A stretch of 64,000 nt of DNA from Blepharisma japonicum (lineage: Eukaryota; Ciliophora; Heterotrichea; Heterotrichida; Blepharismidae), in NCBI GenBank assembly GCA_949751835.1, contig CATKHK010000007.1, positions 722,397-786,396 on the forward strand. The letters are read 5' to 3'. Position numbers and translations under genes: made by a program. The notes beneath the pieces are model-generated. The model saw nothing but the letters and a program-made list of their open reading frames with translations. It had not been told where the DNA came from and did no database searches. This document shows, in pieces, positions 20,140 to 30,213 of the stretch. How positions within the stretch are numbered: position 1 is the first letter of the stretch; every line of letters starts with the position of its first letter.

Positions 20140-22299
20140 TTAGTCTTCATCATTACCTTCTCTGCGAAGTTTTTCTTGATAGCTCATCTTCAGCTCTTCA
20201 AGTGCTCCAGGGTCAACAGGTTCCAGCCTATTAAACTCCATCGAAAACTCTCCTTGTCCTTGTGTATTTCCTCTAATTTCACTTGCATAACCAAACATTT
20301 GTGCTAATGGTGCTTCTGCAATAATCCCAGCAGTCCCATCAGCCCTCGTAAAAGTATCCTTCACAATAGCTCTTCTTTTAACAAGTCCATTAATAACAGT
20401 AGCCTGACAATCATGAGGGGCCGTAATTTCTACAGTCATAATAGGCTCTAGCACAGCAGGTTTCGCATTAGGAAAAGCCAATTTAAAAGACTGCTTTGTG
20501 GCGGTCATAAAAGCATTAGAGTTAGAATCGACCACGTGGGTTTGGCCATCAACCAGGACATATTGTAAGTTAAGCACTGGGTAGCCAACCTGCGGGCCTT
20601 TCTTGCAGCACTCTAAGAATGCTTTTTCAATTGCGGATTTGAATTCTCCTCCTATATTGTTACCAATAGTTTTGTCGAGGAATCTGCTTGGGACAAGCTC
20701 GCCTGGCTTGAGGTCTGGGATTGGCTCAATATACCCTTGGACTCCAGCGTACTGTCCATTGCCTCCTGTCTGTTTTTTGTGCAAATAGTTAAAATCAGCT
20801 CGGCCATGGATTGTTTCTCTATAATTCACAGCTGGAGCGCCTAGTTCTACTGGTAAATCAAATTCCCTTCTTATTCTTTCAGCGTAAATTTGTAAATGCA
20901 GCTCTCCCATACCAGAAATAATAGTTTCATTACTTTCCTCGTCTACTTTTACTCTAAATGTAGGGTCTTCTCTTTGGAATTTTGTCAAGGCTTTATTAAA
21001 CTTGATCCCTGCATTTTTTTCAGTTGGTCTTATAGATAAAGAAATTACAGGCTCAGGTACATACATAGACGACATTGCGTAGTTTACAGTCCCATCAGTA
21101 AAGGTATCCCCACTATTACATTCAATGCCAAATAATGCACAAATGTCGCCAGCTTCACTTTCAGTGATTTCTGCCATTTCATTAGCGTGCATTCTGACCA
21201 TTCTAGAAATTTTGGTTCGCTTTTTTGTGGATGTGTTGATTATATAGTCGCCCTTTTTTAATTTACCTTGATAAATACGGATGTAAGTAAGCTGGCCAAA
21301 GCGATTTTCTTCAAGCTTAAAGGCAAGGCAAACTAAAGGTAGTTTTGGGTCGATTTTTAGCTCAACTTTTTCTTCGTTATTGTTAAGGTCAAGTCCGATG
21401 TTTTTTACTTCATATGGATTAGGCAAATAGTCAGCCACCGCATCAAGGACAAGCTGAGCGCCTTTATTTTTATAAGCTGAGCCCATAAGAATAGGGGAAA
21501 ACTTTAGGGCAATTGTGGATCTCCTGACTGCGTCTTTGATTTCTTTATCCGTAGGCATTTCTCCATTTAAAAACTTGTCACCTATGAAATCGTCTACATC
21601 AGCTAAATTTTCAACTAATTCTTGTCTAGTTTGTTGTGTTTTTTCTAGCATGTTTTCAGGGATAGGCATTTCTGTTGGGATTTCTCCCCATCTCCCTTGA
21701 AAACTATATGCTTTCTTCTCAATGACATCAATAATCCCACTAAATGTATCTTCTTGTCCAATCGGCAGCTGGATCAAGGCAGACCTCACTGGGATTTTTT
21801 GCTTTATTGAGTTATAAGTCGTTAAATAGTTGGACCCAGCCCTGTCCAGCTTATTAATAAAAGTTAGCCTGGGCACATTATATCTCCTCATCTGTCGGTC
21901 TACAGTCATAGTTTGACTTTGCACCCCGCTTGCGCCACACACAAGTAGAACGGCGCCGTCTAACACCCTTAAAGCTCTTTCGACCTCAATAGTAAAATCG
22001 ACATGTCCTGGGGTGTCGATAAGGTTAATATTGATATCTTTCCATTTACAGTATGTGGCTGCACTTTGGATTGTGATCCCTCTTTCTCTTTCGAGCTCCA
22101 TGGAGTCCATTTTGGCTCCGACTTTGTCATTGCCTTTAACTTCATGGATCTCTTTGATTTTTCCTGTGTAAAAAAGGACTCTTTCAGTGAATGTGGTCTT
22201 TCCGCTGTCAATATGGGCAGAAATACCAATGTTTCGAGTTCTGGTCATATCGGAGAAGGAACGACGAAGAAGAGGGAATCGTCGAAGCCACACCTGCAT
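20140..22299 (-). CDS. GFM1: Elongation factor G, mitochondrial
   Basis: 719 residues in one frame with no TGA. A short Arg/Leu-rich presequence (MQVWLRRFPLLRRSFSDM) fits mitochondrial import. The GTPase has G1 AHIDSGKTT, G2 RGITIQSAA, G3 DTPGHVDF and G4 NKLD. Domain II and the EF-G domains IV/V follow, including GGNGQYAGVQGYIEP and the tail MSYQEKLRREGNDED. It drives GTP-dependent ribosomal translocation in the organelle. The length and the RRA(I)VKDTF motif match mtEF-G1 better than mtEF-G2, which is usually more divergent. It lies 63 nt upstream of GDI on the same strand. Confidence 0.95.
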   Translation of the reverse strand: MQVWLRRFPLLRRSFSDMTRTRNIGISAHIDSGKTTFTERVLFYTGKIKEIHEVKGNDKVGAKMDSMELERERGITIQSAATYCKWKDININLIDTPGHVDFTIEVERALRVLDGAVLLVCGASGVQSQTMTVDRQMRRYNVPRLTFINKLDRAGSNYLTTYNSIKQKIPVRSALIQLPIGQEDTFSGIIDVIEKKAYSFQGRWGEIPTEMPIPENMLEKTQQTRQELVENLADVDDFIGDKFLNGEMPTDKEIKDAVRRSTIALKFSPILMGSAYKNKGAQLVLDAVADYLPNPYEVKNIGLDLNNNEEKVELKIDPKLPLVCLAFKLEENRFGQLTYIRIYQGKLKKGDYIINTSTKKRTKISRMVRMHANEMAEITESEAGDICALFGIECNSGDTFTDGTVNYAMSSMYVPEPVISLSIRPTEKNAGIKFNKALTKFQREDPTFRVKVDEESNETIISGMGELHLQIYAERIRREFDLPVELGAPAVNYRETIHGRADFNYLHKKQTGGNGQYAGVQGYIEPIPDLKPGELVPSRFLDKTIGNNIGGEFKSAIEKAFLECCKKGPQVGYPVLNLQYVLVDGQTHVVDSNSNAFMTATKQSFKLAFPNAKPAVLEPIMTVEITAPHDCQATVINGLVKRRAIVKDTFTRADGTAGIIAEAPLAQMFGYASEIRGNTQGQGEFSMEFNRLEPVDPGALEELKMSYQEKLRREGNDED

Positions 22300-22648
22300 A
22301 TTTTATTAATAAAATTCACGATGATCATTCATTTTGGTGAAGAAGAGCTTAAAATAGAGAAGCGATTAAGGCATTATAGAGATTTATATTGATTAAATTA
22401 AAAATATTTAAATTGAAGCAAGACCAAATAATATGAAATTAAAAGATATTCTGACTAATTAATAGGATTATCTTTTGCTGAAAATTAATATCATATCTGT
22501 CCTAAAATTTCGTCCTTAACTCTGAACTCTCCACCTTCAAGTATCAGGCACTACTGGATAGCCGAATTTCGATAACAGGATATATTATAAATTATCAGAA
22601 TTTTTATATTCAAAATTTTAATAAATTATTATGTTTAATGAATGAAAT
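22300..22648. other. Intergenic region
   Basis: 349 nt between EF-G and a coiled-coil gene, both on the minus strand. AT-rich. I see no gene, repeat or RNA structure in it. Confidence 0.5.
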
Positions 22649-24049
22649 TTAAATTTCATCCAAAATTACCAGCTTCGTTTTAATTGAGTTTATGATCATT
22701 TCATTCACTTGGTCTGCAAAATCAAGCTTTTTCACGTTGTGAGGGTTTATGACACCTAACTTAACTTCACTTTCCTTTGCAATTTTATCAATTTCATTTG
22801 CTTTATCCTTTAATCTTGCAACTCTTTCTACTTTTGGGATTGTCTCGTCCAAAATATCGTCTCTAAAATTCATTTTCATTATTGGGATATCAGGAGTCTT
22901 TGAAATATCTCTTAAAACCCTTTTATCAGCTAAATAGTCAGTATAAATAGGCTCTCTTTTCTTTTTAGGTTCAGGAATCATGCTATTTTTCTTTCATTTT
23001 CGCTTCATAAAACTTCCTCTAGATTCAGTATCAGAGCTGGTGTCTTTTTTGATACTCCAGCTTTTAGAAGACGAGGTAGATTCAGATGTTTTTATGATAG
23101 AAACGTGACGAGATTTTTCTAAATATTTTATTTCTTTAAGAGGATCTATTCTTGGAGGGAAAATTTCTCTGACAATTTCTGAGTATTGGATTCTTTTGGC
23201 TAAGTGCAATTTTTTCGCTTGCTTTGACTTTTCTTTTTCCTCTTTTAGAAGCTTTTCCTCTTCAATAATCTTAGCTGTGAATATTGATTTCTCTGATAAT
23301 GCTGAGGAATTTATTTTATATTTTAGGGATTGGTTTTTTAAATCTTGCATTCTTCTTAAATCATGCTCCTTTTTCAGTTCATCATGATACTTCATATAAG
23401 ATAAAAGTTCCTGATGATTTAGAGGCTTATGCAAAAGCTTCAGCTTAATTAATTCATTTTTTTGCTTTTCTTGGTTCTGCATCAAAATCTCATTCTCATA
23501 CGATTTTTCTATTTTTTGAAATAAAGGCTCTTCTGAAATGACTTTTCGATAGTCTTTTTCACCAATTTCTCTCAAAGTCGCAATTTCCTTTTTCCTTCTT
23601 TCTGATTTTTTTTTAAGTTCATTTAGTCTTTGCACTCTTCTTTCTTCGAATATTTTTAAATTTTCTTCTTCAGCTTTTTTCTTTTCATTGTCTTCTTGCA
23701 TTCATTTTTTAATTAATTTTTCTTCTCTATGTTTTTGACGTTGAGCCATTTCGTAGGCTTCTTTTCGTAATTTTTTGGAGAATTCTTTTGCTTCTTCAAT
23801 TTTTAGCTCAGAGTTTTTATTAAATTCTTCTATTAGTAATTTCCTAGGTGGTGTTTTATAATTTTCGTGGGATTTGGACCTTGTTTTCTTGGATTTTAAA
23901 TTTTCAAGTCTGGATTTTTCGATTTCTTTTTGTTTAATGCTTCCAAATAATTTTTTAACCAACTGAGTCTGGATTTTTATAATAGAGTTTTGAGTTTGCT
24001 TTGGAAACTCCAGCAAATCCAAAGCATTTGAAAAATATTTAGATACCAT
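22649..24049 (-). CDS. Highly charged coiled-coil protein, unknown function
   Basis: 466 residues joined across TGA Trp codons at 23702-23704 and 22994-22996, from the ATG at 24047-24049. Most of the protein is Lys/Glu-rich helix (about residues 30-320) such as EERRVQRLNELKKKSERRKK, interrupted by a Ser-rich stretch (about 335-360). A C-terminal part contains ADKRVLRDISKTPDIPIMK and a terminal helix ending IKTKLVILDEI. There are no signal, TM or zinc motifs. Such proteins are common as microtubule- or basal-body-associated components in ciliates, but that is only a general expectation. I recognise no family. Confidence 0.75.
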
Positions 24050-24354
24050 TACAGATTAAATTATTGAAGATGATAATTTTTATAGGAAATTTCTTTTGGT
24101 AAGTAATTAATAAATAACGCCTATAATAAAATACAGCCAAAAAAAGTGTGGCTGCACTAAAATTGATTATAATTTCTACTAAAATTCGATTTAAATCTAT
24201 CATTTCTGTACTTTAACCTTATTTATAGCTGTTTATTTTAATTAATTATACTTTTGAGTAGCAATATAGATTTTATATGATGCATTAAGAAAATAAATAA
24301 AAACATTTTAATAAATTTTTCTTAATGTTTTAATTAATTAGTTAATTTATTTCA
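24050..24354. other. Intergenic region between divergent genes
   Basis: 305 nt, very AT-rich, between a minus-strand coiled-coil gene and the first RING-H2 gene on the plus strand. Shared promoter space is likely. No specific motif was recognised. Confidence 0.5.
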
Positions 24355-25662
24355 ATGCTACGATTTTTGTTGTTTTTACCTTTTGCTACCTGCCAATTAA
24401 TTACCCAAGCAAACAGCATCGAATACATTCAATTAACGATAGAAGAAAGTATGATTCCTATTAATGGCGATCTTGTTATCCAATTATCATCAAAATCAGA
24501 ATCAGTCCCACTCCTAATGCTTGTGAAAAAGAACTATAATCCAACTTTTTACTTTGATAATGATAAAGGAGACTATGTATGAAACACTACCTATGTTGAC
24601 TTTGAAGCGTGAAGCCAAAATAGGCCAACAAGTTATATAATATTAGCAGGGATCTCCCTTGCTGTAGGAAATACCTACCATATTGGAGTTTACTCAGAAG
24701 TAATGGGTGTATCATATACCTTATCAACATTTTCAAAAGAAATTGATAAATGTGTGCCTGCTTGCAATTCTGGCAGTATCTGCAAAGGAGGAATGTGTGA
24801 CTGTTCTGGAAGTGATTATTCAGGATATGAATGTGGAGTTATATTTACAAAAGTCGATACAAATGACACAAGGAAAGATTTTTATATTAAAAAAGACTCT
24901 TGAGAGTTTTTTTATATTGATATTACAAATGGAAATGATTTTACAGTGGAAATTCAAAAAAAAACTGGAGATATGAGGTTTTTCTTTACATACTTTACAT
25001 ATGATCAGATTCTACCAAGCATGTTTTCAGCTGATACTGAAATTTGGGCAGGACCAGCTGATACAAAATCAGCATATGATTTTTCGAATAATATTGGATC
25101 CATATGGACTTTTTCAGTGCTCTGTAGAAAAGATACTGACTGTGAATATAACTTGAAGATAAGCTATTGCTCAAGCTGGGACCAGTTTTATATATGGCTA
25201 ACTGTAGCAGCAGTTGCTACTTCTTCATTTATATGCTGCTTAATTCCTATCATTATAGAAACTCTAGTTAAGCTTAGGTCTATGCGCATAGATCACCCTG
25301 AGAATCAAAGAGTAGATAATCCTCTGAATCCTGAAGAAATAAACAAATTATTTCCTGTAAAAAGTTGGGTAAGTTTTGGAAGAGGGAAAGAATCATGCTC
25401 TATATGTTTGGAAGAGTTCGAAATGAATTCAAATGTGAGGATACTGAGCTGTGAGCATTTTTTCCATGCATCTTGCATTGATGGGTGAGCAGAAACCAAA
25501 TCGATATGTCCTTTATGCAAAAAAAGCTTAAAAAGCATAGAAAGCCCGACCAAAGCAAAATATCATTCTGGGCAACTGCCGAAGTCAAATCTTAGGTTTG
25601 TAGAGCTTGTAGAAAGTAATGAAAATGTAACTGATCAAGAAAATCCTGCAGTTATGCCTTAA
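24355..25662 (+). CDS. Membrane RING-H2 E3 ubiquitin ligase (copy 1)
   Basis: 435 residues with TGA read as Trp at several places (e.g. 24580-24582, 24901-24903 and 25486-25488). It has an N-terminal signal peptide (MLRFLLFLPFATCQLI), a luminal region with an EGF-like Cys cluster CVPACNSGSICKGGMCDCSG, and one TM helix (about residues 280-305, WLTVAAVATSSFICCLIPII). A cytoplasmic RING-H2 finger follows: CSICLEEFEMNSNVRILSCEH, HFFHASCIDGW, CPLCKK. The spacing is C3H2C3. The Trp after CIDG is the conserved RING-H2 Trp that contacts E2 enzymes, and it is encoded by TGA. The overall plan (luminal domain, TM, RING-H2) is that of endosomal/Golgi ligases such as RNF13/GRAIL, though the luminal part is not a PA domain. 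It is paralogous to the next gene. Confidence 0.9.
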
Positions 25663-26294
25663 GAATAATTAAGAGTTAGCAGGAAAATTATCAGTGAAGA
25701 TTAATAAAATTATAAAGTTTGCTTAAATTTGTATGATTTATTATAAATTAGACTTAGAATGCTATCTCATTTATAATTTAGCATACGTAGAAATGATAAT
25801 ACATAAATGCTGAATTTTATATCTAAATAGATGGGTAATTATCCTGAAATTGTATTGCTAGGCTATGCAATTTAAATTTTTATATAAAAATCCTTTAATC
25901 AGGATATTGAGGCTAATGGTAGTATAATTTGGATGGATTGTTTAAGTAAAATTTAAAATCGACTTGATTATTCTAAGATATTACTGTTAAACTTGAGTAT
26001 TGTATATTGTGACTGAGTTAATTCTTTTTCTCTAAGATGTATATAAATATCGCATTAGTCTTTCATTCATTAATTTCTTATTTAATAAAAATTTCAGTAT
26101 TTTCCAGAAATTTCTTTATATTGAGAATCCCGCATTTAAATTAGATTTTCTTCTCTTATTAAGCTCTATCTATAATATAGCTTAAAATAAAGAGAATGAT
26201 GTTTGCTTACTTTGAATTTAAATCTGCCAAGACGAGCAAGATAGTTTGCTCTACTTATTAAAGTAATGATAAATGCACAAAGTTATAAATAATT
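25663..26294. other. Intergenic region between RING paralogs
   Basis: 632 nt of AT-rich DNA. I found no open frame or relic that I can support. Confidence 0.5.
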
Positions 26295-27644
26295 ATGAGC
26301 TATATCATAATCTTAATAGTTTATACCATAGCGGCGGCCTGAAATATAGAAATGAATCAAACTTCTCCCTTAGTTTATACCTGATTCAATCTTACAAATC
26401 TTGCAAACAACGACCGCTTAGTTATCCAATTGGATCAAAAATCTAAAAATATTCCGCTCTTACTTATGGTGAAATTTAATTCTCTACCAACTTTTTATTA
26501 TGACGAGGACTTACACAAATATATTTTCAATGCAGATTTTTTCGATTTTGAAGCTTGAAGCCAAAACTATCAAGAGAGCTATATTTCAATCCCTAAAAAG
26601 TTATTATCTACACAGCCAAACCTAAGTGTAGGAATTTTCTCTATGGAAAATGGACCTGTATATCAAATTTCAGCCCACGGAAAAGATGACCGTTATTGTG
26701 AGCCGTCTTGCAGCAAAGGAGGAGTCTGCTCTTTAGGAAGCTGCACTTGTATCAACGACAACTGAGGATATGATTGTTCAGTGCCTTTCAGTGAATTTTC
26801 ATTGGATGAAAATCAGCTCTTGCGCCTTGAAAAATCTGGAGACTGGAAGTTTTTTTATTTTAACCCTTTTCAGGAGCCGTTTACAGTGAAGTGTGAAAAA
26901 ATTCAGGGAGACTCGATTTTATATTTTACCCATTATGAAAATAAGCATGAGTTGCCAAGCATGTTCTATAACGATTTTTCGGTATTTTTCGACTCATCTA
27001 AATCATTAAAGGAGTGAAATAACTCAGAAAACAACTATGATTTATGGTTATTTTCGGTATATTGCAAAGAAAATTCCAGCTGTGAGATCGAAATCTTGAT
27101 TGAAAATGCAGAGACTTCTTCAAGTAAAGAAAACGGTGATAAATTTAATTGGGTTACTCTTGTAATTTCTTTTGCTGTCTGTGCTTCAATTCTTTTTTGT
27201 GTAATACCAATTGGGATTTCTTTAACTAGAAGATGCAAGAAATGAAAAATTGGGTCACCAGATGAGGCTTCAGCAAGGGAAAATACTTTAACTCCAAAAG
27301 TCATAGAAAAGTTTTTTCCTTCTTATAAGTGAAGAGAACTTGACAAGGAAAAAATTTTATGCACGATTTGCCTAGATGAACTTAAAAATGGGGAAAAAGT
27401 CAGAAAATTAGGATGTGAGCATATTTATCATATGAAATGCATTGACTCGTGAATCCAGAATAAATCAGATTGTCCTTTATGTAAACAAATGGTAAGGGAA
27501 GTAGGGAAATCAGATGAAACGCTAGAAACTTCAATGAATGAGACAGTAATTGGAAGCCAATCGACACGGCAAGATTTTATCATCAGAGGTGAAAATAGAG
27601 CCCAGATTATTACCGAGGAAGATAAGAACGAAGATAGCTTTTAA
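26295..27644 (+). CDS. Membrane RING-H2 E3 ubiquitin ligase (copy 2)
   Basis: 449 residues, start ATG 26295, stop TAA 27642-27644, with many TGA Trp codons. It has the same plan as its upstream neighbour: hydrophobic signal (MSYIIILIVYTIAAA), the shared FDFEAWSQN segment, and an EGF-like cluster CEPSCSKGGVCSLGSCTCIN. A TM helix (about 295-315, VTLVISFAVCASILFCVIPI) follows, then the RING-H2 motif CTICLDELKNGEKVRKLGCEH, IYHMKCIDSW, CPLCKQM. Protein identity with copy 1 is moderate and spread over the whole length, so this is an old tandem duplication. The 3' end of this gene is the source of the decayed fragments found farther downstream. The Trp in CIDSW is TGA-encoded. Confidence 0.88.
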
Positions 27645-27680
27645 TTTATCGTGGATAAATTAAAAATAATAAATTAAATA

Positions 27681-28172
27681 ATGTCAGACCCTGATGCAGA
27701 TAACCCATATAGGCAAAATCCACAAAATCAACAAAATTTTCAGTATCAAAGAATGCCAGAACAATATCAAAATCAGCAATATCCGCCTCAATCATATCAG
27801 CAGCCCCAGCCTGGATATGTGCAGCCCCAGCCTGCATATGGGCAACCTCAACCTGCATATGGACAGCCTCAACCTGTATATGGACAGCAACCTCAATATG
27901 GACAGCAACCTCAATATGGCCAGCAACCTCAATATGGACAGCAGCCTCAGTATGGGCAACAATCTCAGTATGGGCAACCTCAATATGCACAAGTTCCTAA
28001 TTATGGAGCTGCTCAGCCTTCTCAATATCCAGGAGTAGGAGTCACTGCACCTGACCCAAGCAGCTACTCAGGTGCTGGGGTTAGAATATCAAAGAAGACT
28101 GCCTGAACTTTAGGAATTATTGGGGGTGGACTTATAGCACTTGGTATCATTATGCTAATTATCTTTTCATAA
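27681..28172 (+). CDS. Tyr-Gly-Gln-Pro repeat tail-anchored protein (copy 1)
   Basis: 163 residues, 36 nt after the RING copy 2 stop. The N-terminus is MSDPDADNPYRQNPQNQQNF. Residues 40-100 are a perfect-looking array of (A/Q)YGQ(P/Q)QP units. After one TGA Trp (28104-28106) the protein ends in a single hydrophobic segment, TLGIIGGGLIALGIIMLIIFS, with no residues after it. This is the layout of a tail-anchored membrane protein with a flexible cytoplasmic domain. Comparable Tyr/Gly/Pro/Gln arrays occur in annexin A11/A7 tails and phase-separating proteins, which is analogy rather than homology. It is paralogous to the two genes that follow. Confidence 0.85.
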
Positions 28173-28349
28173 ACATAAAGATCTATATTGATTTTTGGCA
28201 ATATTATAATAGAAAAATGATTTATGTTGTAGATTAATTTTATAATCAATATTTATAATTCTTATATTTAAAGTTTATTTTTGAATTTAATTATATAAAT
28301 TATTTCGATGTTTTGAATAATTTTTATTATAAAAACTCCTTTTAAGAAA

Positions 28350-28560
28350 TATACTAATATAAAAATCAGATTGGCTTATATAAAAAAATTGACAGCATAA
28401 AGTAGTGAGATCTGAAGTATCATTGGAAGCTTCAATGATAGAAAAAGAGAGTAGAAACCAATCAATAGTGAATATTTTATAATTATAGGAAAAAATAGAA
28501 GCCAGACTAATAGTGAAAAAAGCATGAAGAATAATTTTAATTTATTGTGATAAATTAAAA
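28350..28560 (+). pseudogene. Decayed 3' end of the RING-H2 gene (relic 1)
   Basis: The DNA from about 28350 to 28560 aligns by eye with the end of RING copy 2 (27455-27665). AATCAGATTG and the following AAGTAG, TTCAATGA, AACCAATC and GATAAATTAAAAA islands appear in the same order and spacing. In-frame stops and indels fall throughout, so no protein is made. The region equals the tail of the RING domain (SDCPLCK) to the stop codon plus the short spacer before the next Tyr-Gly-Gln-Pro gene. It shows that the duplicated unit contained both genes. Confidence 0.75.
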
Positions 28561-28584
28561 AGGCGATAAAAAATGAAATAATAA

Positions 28585-28664
28585 ATTTCAGACCCTGACT
28601 TAGATTACTCATATATAATATTAAATGTCCGATCCTGGCTTAGATAACCTATATATGCAAAATC
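28585..28664 (+). repeat. 40-bp direct repeat of the start region of repeat-protein copy 2
   Basis: The 40 nt upstream of the ATG at 28625 repeat the first codons of the gene (TTTCAGACCCTGACTTAGAT upstream against ATGTCCGATCCTGGCTTAGA). The upstream copy has lost its ATG. The same arrangement occurs before copy 3. Confidence 0.7.
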
Positions 28665-29050
28665 AAAACTTTCAATATCAAAGAATGCCAGATGAGTATC
28701 GAAATCAAGAATACTCTCTTCAATCATATGGGGAACCCCAGCCTGCGTATGGTCAACCCCAGCTTGCATATGGACAACCTCAGCCTGCATATGGGCAGCC
28801 TCAACCCCAATTTGGGCAGCAGCCTCAATTTGGGCAACAGCTTCAATTTGGGCAGCAACCTCAATATGGGCAGCAAGCAAGGATAGTCATACCTCAGCCT
28901 TCTCAATATTCAGGAATAGTCATTATTGAACCTGATCAAGATAGATCATCAGGCTTTAGAAATAGGAGATGCAAGTTCTGTATATTTACTTTAGCAGCTT
29001 TTGGGAGTGTGCTAGTATTCACTGCAATCATGATGGTAATTATCGTTTAA
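28625..29050 (+). CDS. Tyr-Gly-Gln-Pro repeat tail-anchored protein (copy 2)
   Basis: 141 residues. The N-terminus MSDPGLDNLYMQNQNFQYQR matches copies 1 and 3. A shorter repeat array (residues 40-85) mixes AYGQPQ with QFGQQPQ units. A basic SSGFRNRRCK patch precedes the C-terminal TM segment (IFTLAAFGSVLVFTAIMMVI). The basic flank would keep the N-terminal repeat domain cytosolic. There is no TGA. It is closer to copy 3 than to copy 1, because both have FRNRR and a duplicated start region. Confidence 0.83.
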   Translation: MSDPGLDNLYMQNQNFQYQRMPDEYRNQEYSLQSYGEPQPAYGQPQLAYGQPQPAYGQPQPQFGQQPQFGQQLQFGQQPQYGQQARIVIPQPSQYSGIVIIEPDQDRSSGFRNRRCKFCIFTLAAFGSVLVFTAIMMVIIV

Positions 29051-29464
29051 TAATCATATATTGCATAATACCCTTGCACAGTATCTGTTAAAAAATATTT
29101 ATTATGTGTTAATGAAGGGAAATTATTTTCAAGAATTTTTGATTTTTTTCATTAAAATTCCTTAGATTAACCCCAACTATTTGAGTTTTTATTGCATTTT
29201 CTATATTATATTAGTATTTATTTGATATCAGAAACTCTCTATTATAAAAATAAATTCTTTAAATATTTTGATTCATTTATTCTTTTAATGATCAATCAAA
29301 ATCTATATTTATTTATCTTATATTTCAACTTAATATATGAATTTTTATTTAATTTTAATATAAAGTATTTTAGTATTTTGAGTCCAATAGCTTTTATTAT
29401 GGAATCCTCATTTAAATAATATACAAAATATCACATCAATGAAATTTAGTCTATTATGCTGAAC

Positions 29465-29690
29465 TAGACAGAATTTATAAATTCAGATTGTTATTATGTG
29501 AAAAAACTGGCAATATAAGTAGAGCAATCAGAAAAAGCATTAGAATCCTCAATTATAGAAAAAGGAAATAGAAATCAATCGACAGAAAATATTTTATGAT
29601 TGTGGAGAAATAGAGGTTAGACTATTAGAGAAAAATAGCATTAAACATAATTTTAAACTATTATTTGATAATTAAAAAAGACATTTTTAA
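29465..29690 (+). pseudogene. Decayed 3' end of the RING-H2 gene (relic 2)
   Basis: A second degenerate copy of the same RING tail. Islands AATTCAGATTGT, AAGTAG, TAGAATCCTCAAT, AATCAATCGACA, ATTTTAT and GATAATTAAAAAA lie in the same order as in RING copy 2 and in relic 1. It carries multiple stops and indels. It precedes repeat-protein copy 3 just as relic 1 precedes copy 2. Confidence 0.72.
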
Positions 29691-29704
29691 TAGGTGAAAT
29701 AAAC

Positions 29705-29786
29705 AATGTCAAACCTGGCTTAGATGGCACATATATAATAATTAAATGTCAGACCCTGGCTTAGATAACCCATATGTGCAAAATCC
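29705..29786 (+). repeat. 41-bp direct repeat at the start of copy 3, creating a five-codon upstream frame
   Basis: ATGTCAAACCTGGCTTAG at 29705 is a near copy of the true start ATGTCAGACCCTGGCTTAGA at 29746, lacking one base. It therefore forms a minimal upstream reading frame (M-S-N-L-A-stop). If it is included in the mRNA leader it could reduce translation of the main frame. Confidence 0.7.
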
Positions 29787-30213
29787 TCAGAATCAGCAAA
29801 ACTTTCAATATCAAAGAATGCCAGATCAATATCAAAATCCAGAATTATCTCCTCAACCATATGGAGAATCCCAGACTGGATATTCACAACCCCAGCCTGC
29901 ATATGGTCAACCCCTATCTGCATATGGACAACCTCAACCTGTATATGTACAGCCTCAATCCCAATTTGGGCAGCAACCTCTATTTGGGCAGCAACCTCCA
30001 TATGGGCAACAACCTCCATATGGGCAACAACCTCCATATGGGCAACCAGCACGGATTATTATACCTCAGCCTTCTCAATATATAGCTATGCAACCTGAGC
30101 AGAGTAGCTCATCAGGCTTTAGAAATAGGAGAAGGAATATAAGAATATTTACTTTTGGAGTTTTTGGGGTTGTGTTTATATTCACTATAATCATTATAAT
30201 AACTGCCTTCTAA
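29746..30213 (+). CDS. Tyr-Gly-Gln-Pro repeat tail-anchored protein (copy 3)
   Basis: 155 residues: N-terminus MSDPGLDNPYVQNPQNQQNF, a repeat array (residues 45-105) ending in four PPYGQQ-type units, the SSGFRNRRRNIR basic patch and the C-terminal TM segment IFTFGVFGVVFIFTIIIII. Stop TAA, no TGA. The 3' flanks of copies 2 and 3 also resemble each other (TAATAAKCATWTATTG...), so the duplicated unit of roughly 1.1 kb extends beyond the gene. Confidence 0.83.
   Translation: MSDPGLDNPYVQNPQNQQNFQYQRMPDQYQNPELSPQPYGESQTGYSQPQPAYGQPLSAYGQPQPVYVQPQSQFGQQPLFGQQPPYGQQPPYGQQPPYGQPARIIIPQPSQYIAMQPEQSSSSGFRNRRRNIRIFTFGVFGVVFIFTIIIIITAF

Noticed and set aside
27646-27990. Minus-strand HIEVA-type repeat protein opposite the Tyr-Gly-Gln-Pro array
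   Set aside because: It is the reverse complement of the tandem DNA repeat. The plus-strand reading has N- and C-terminal unique parts shared by three paralogs. The same applies to the antisense frames at 28605-28880 and 29720-30052.
29192-29419. Phe/Tyr/Ile-rich 75-codon frame between repeat-protein copies 2 and 3
   Set aside because: Composition is just that of AT-rich spacer DNA, and the same spacer after copy 3 lacks the frame.
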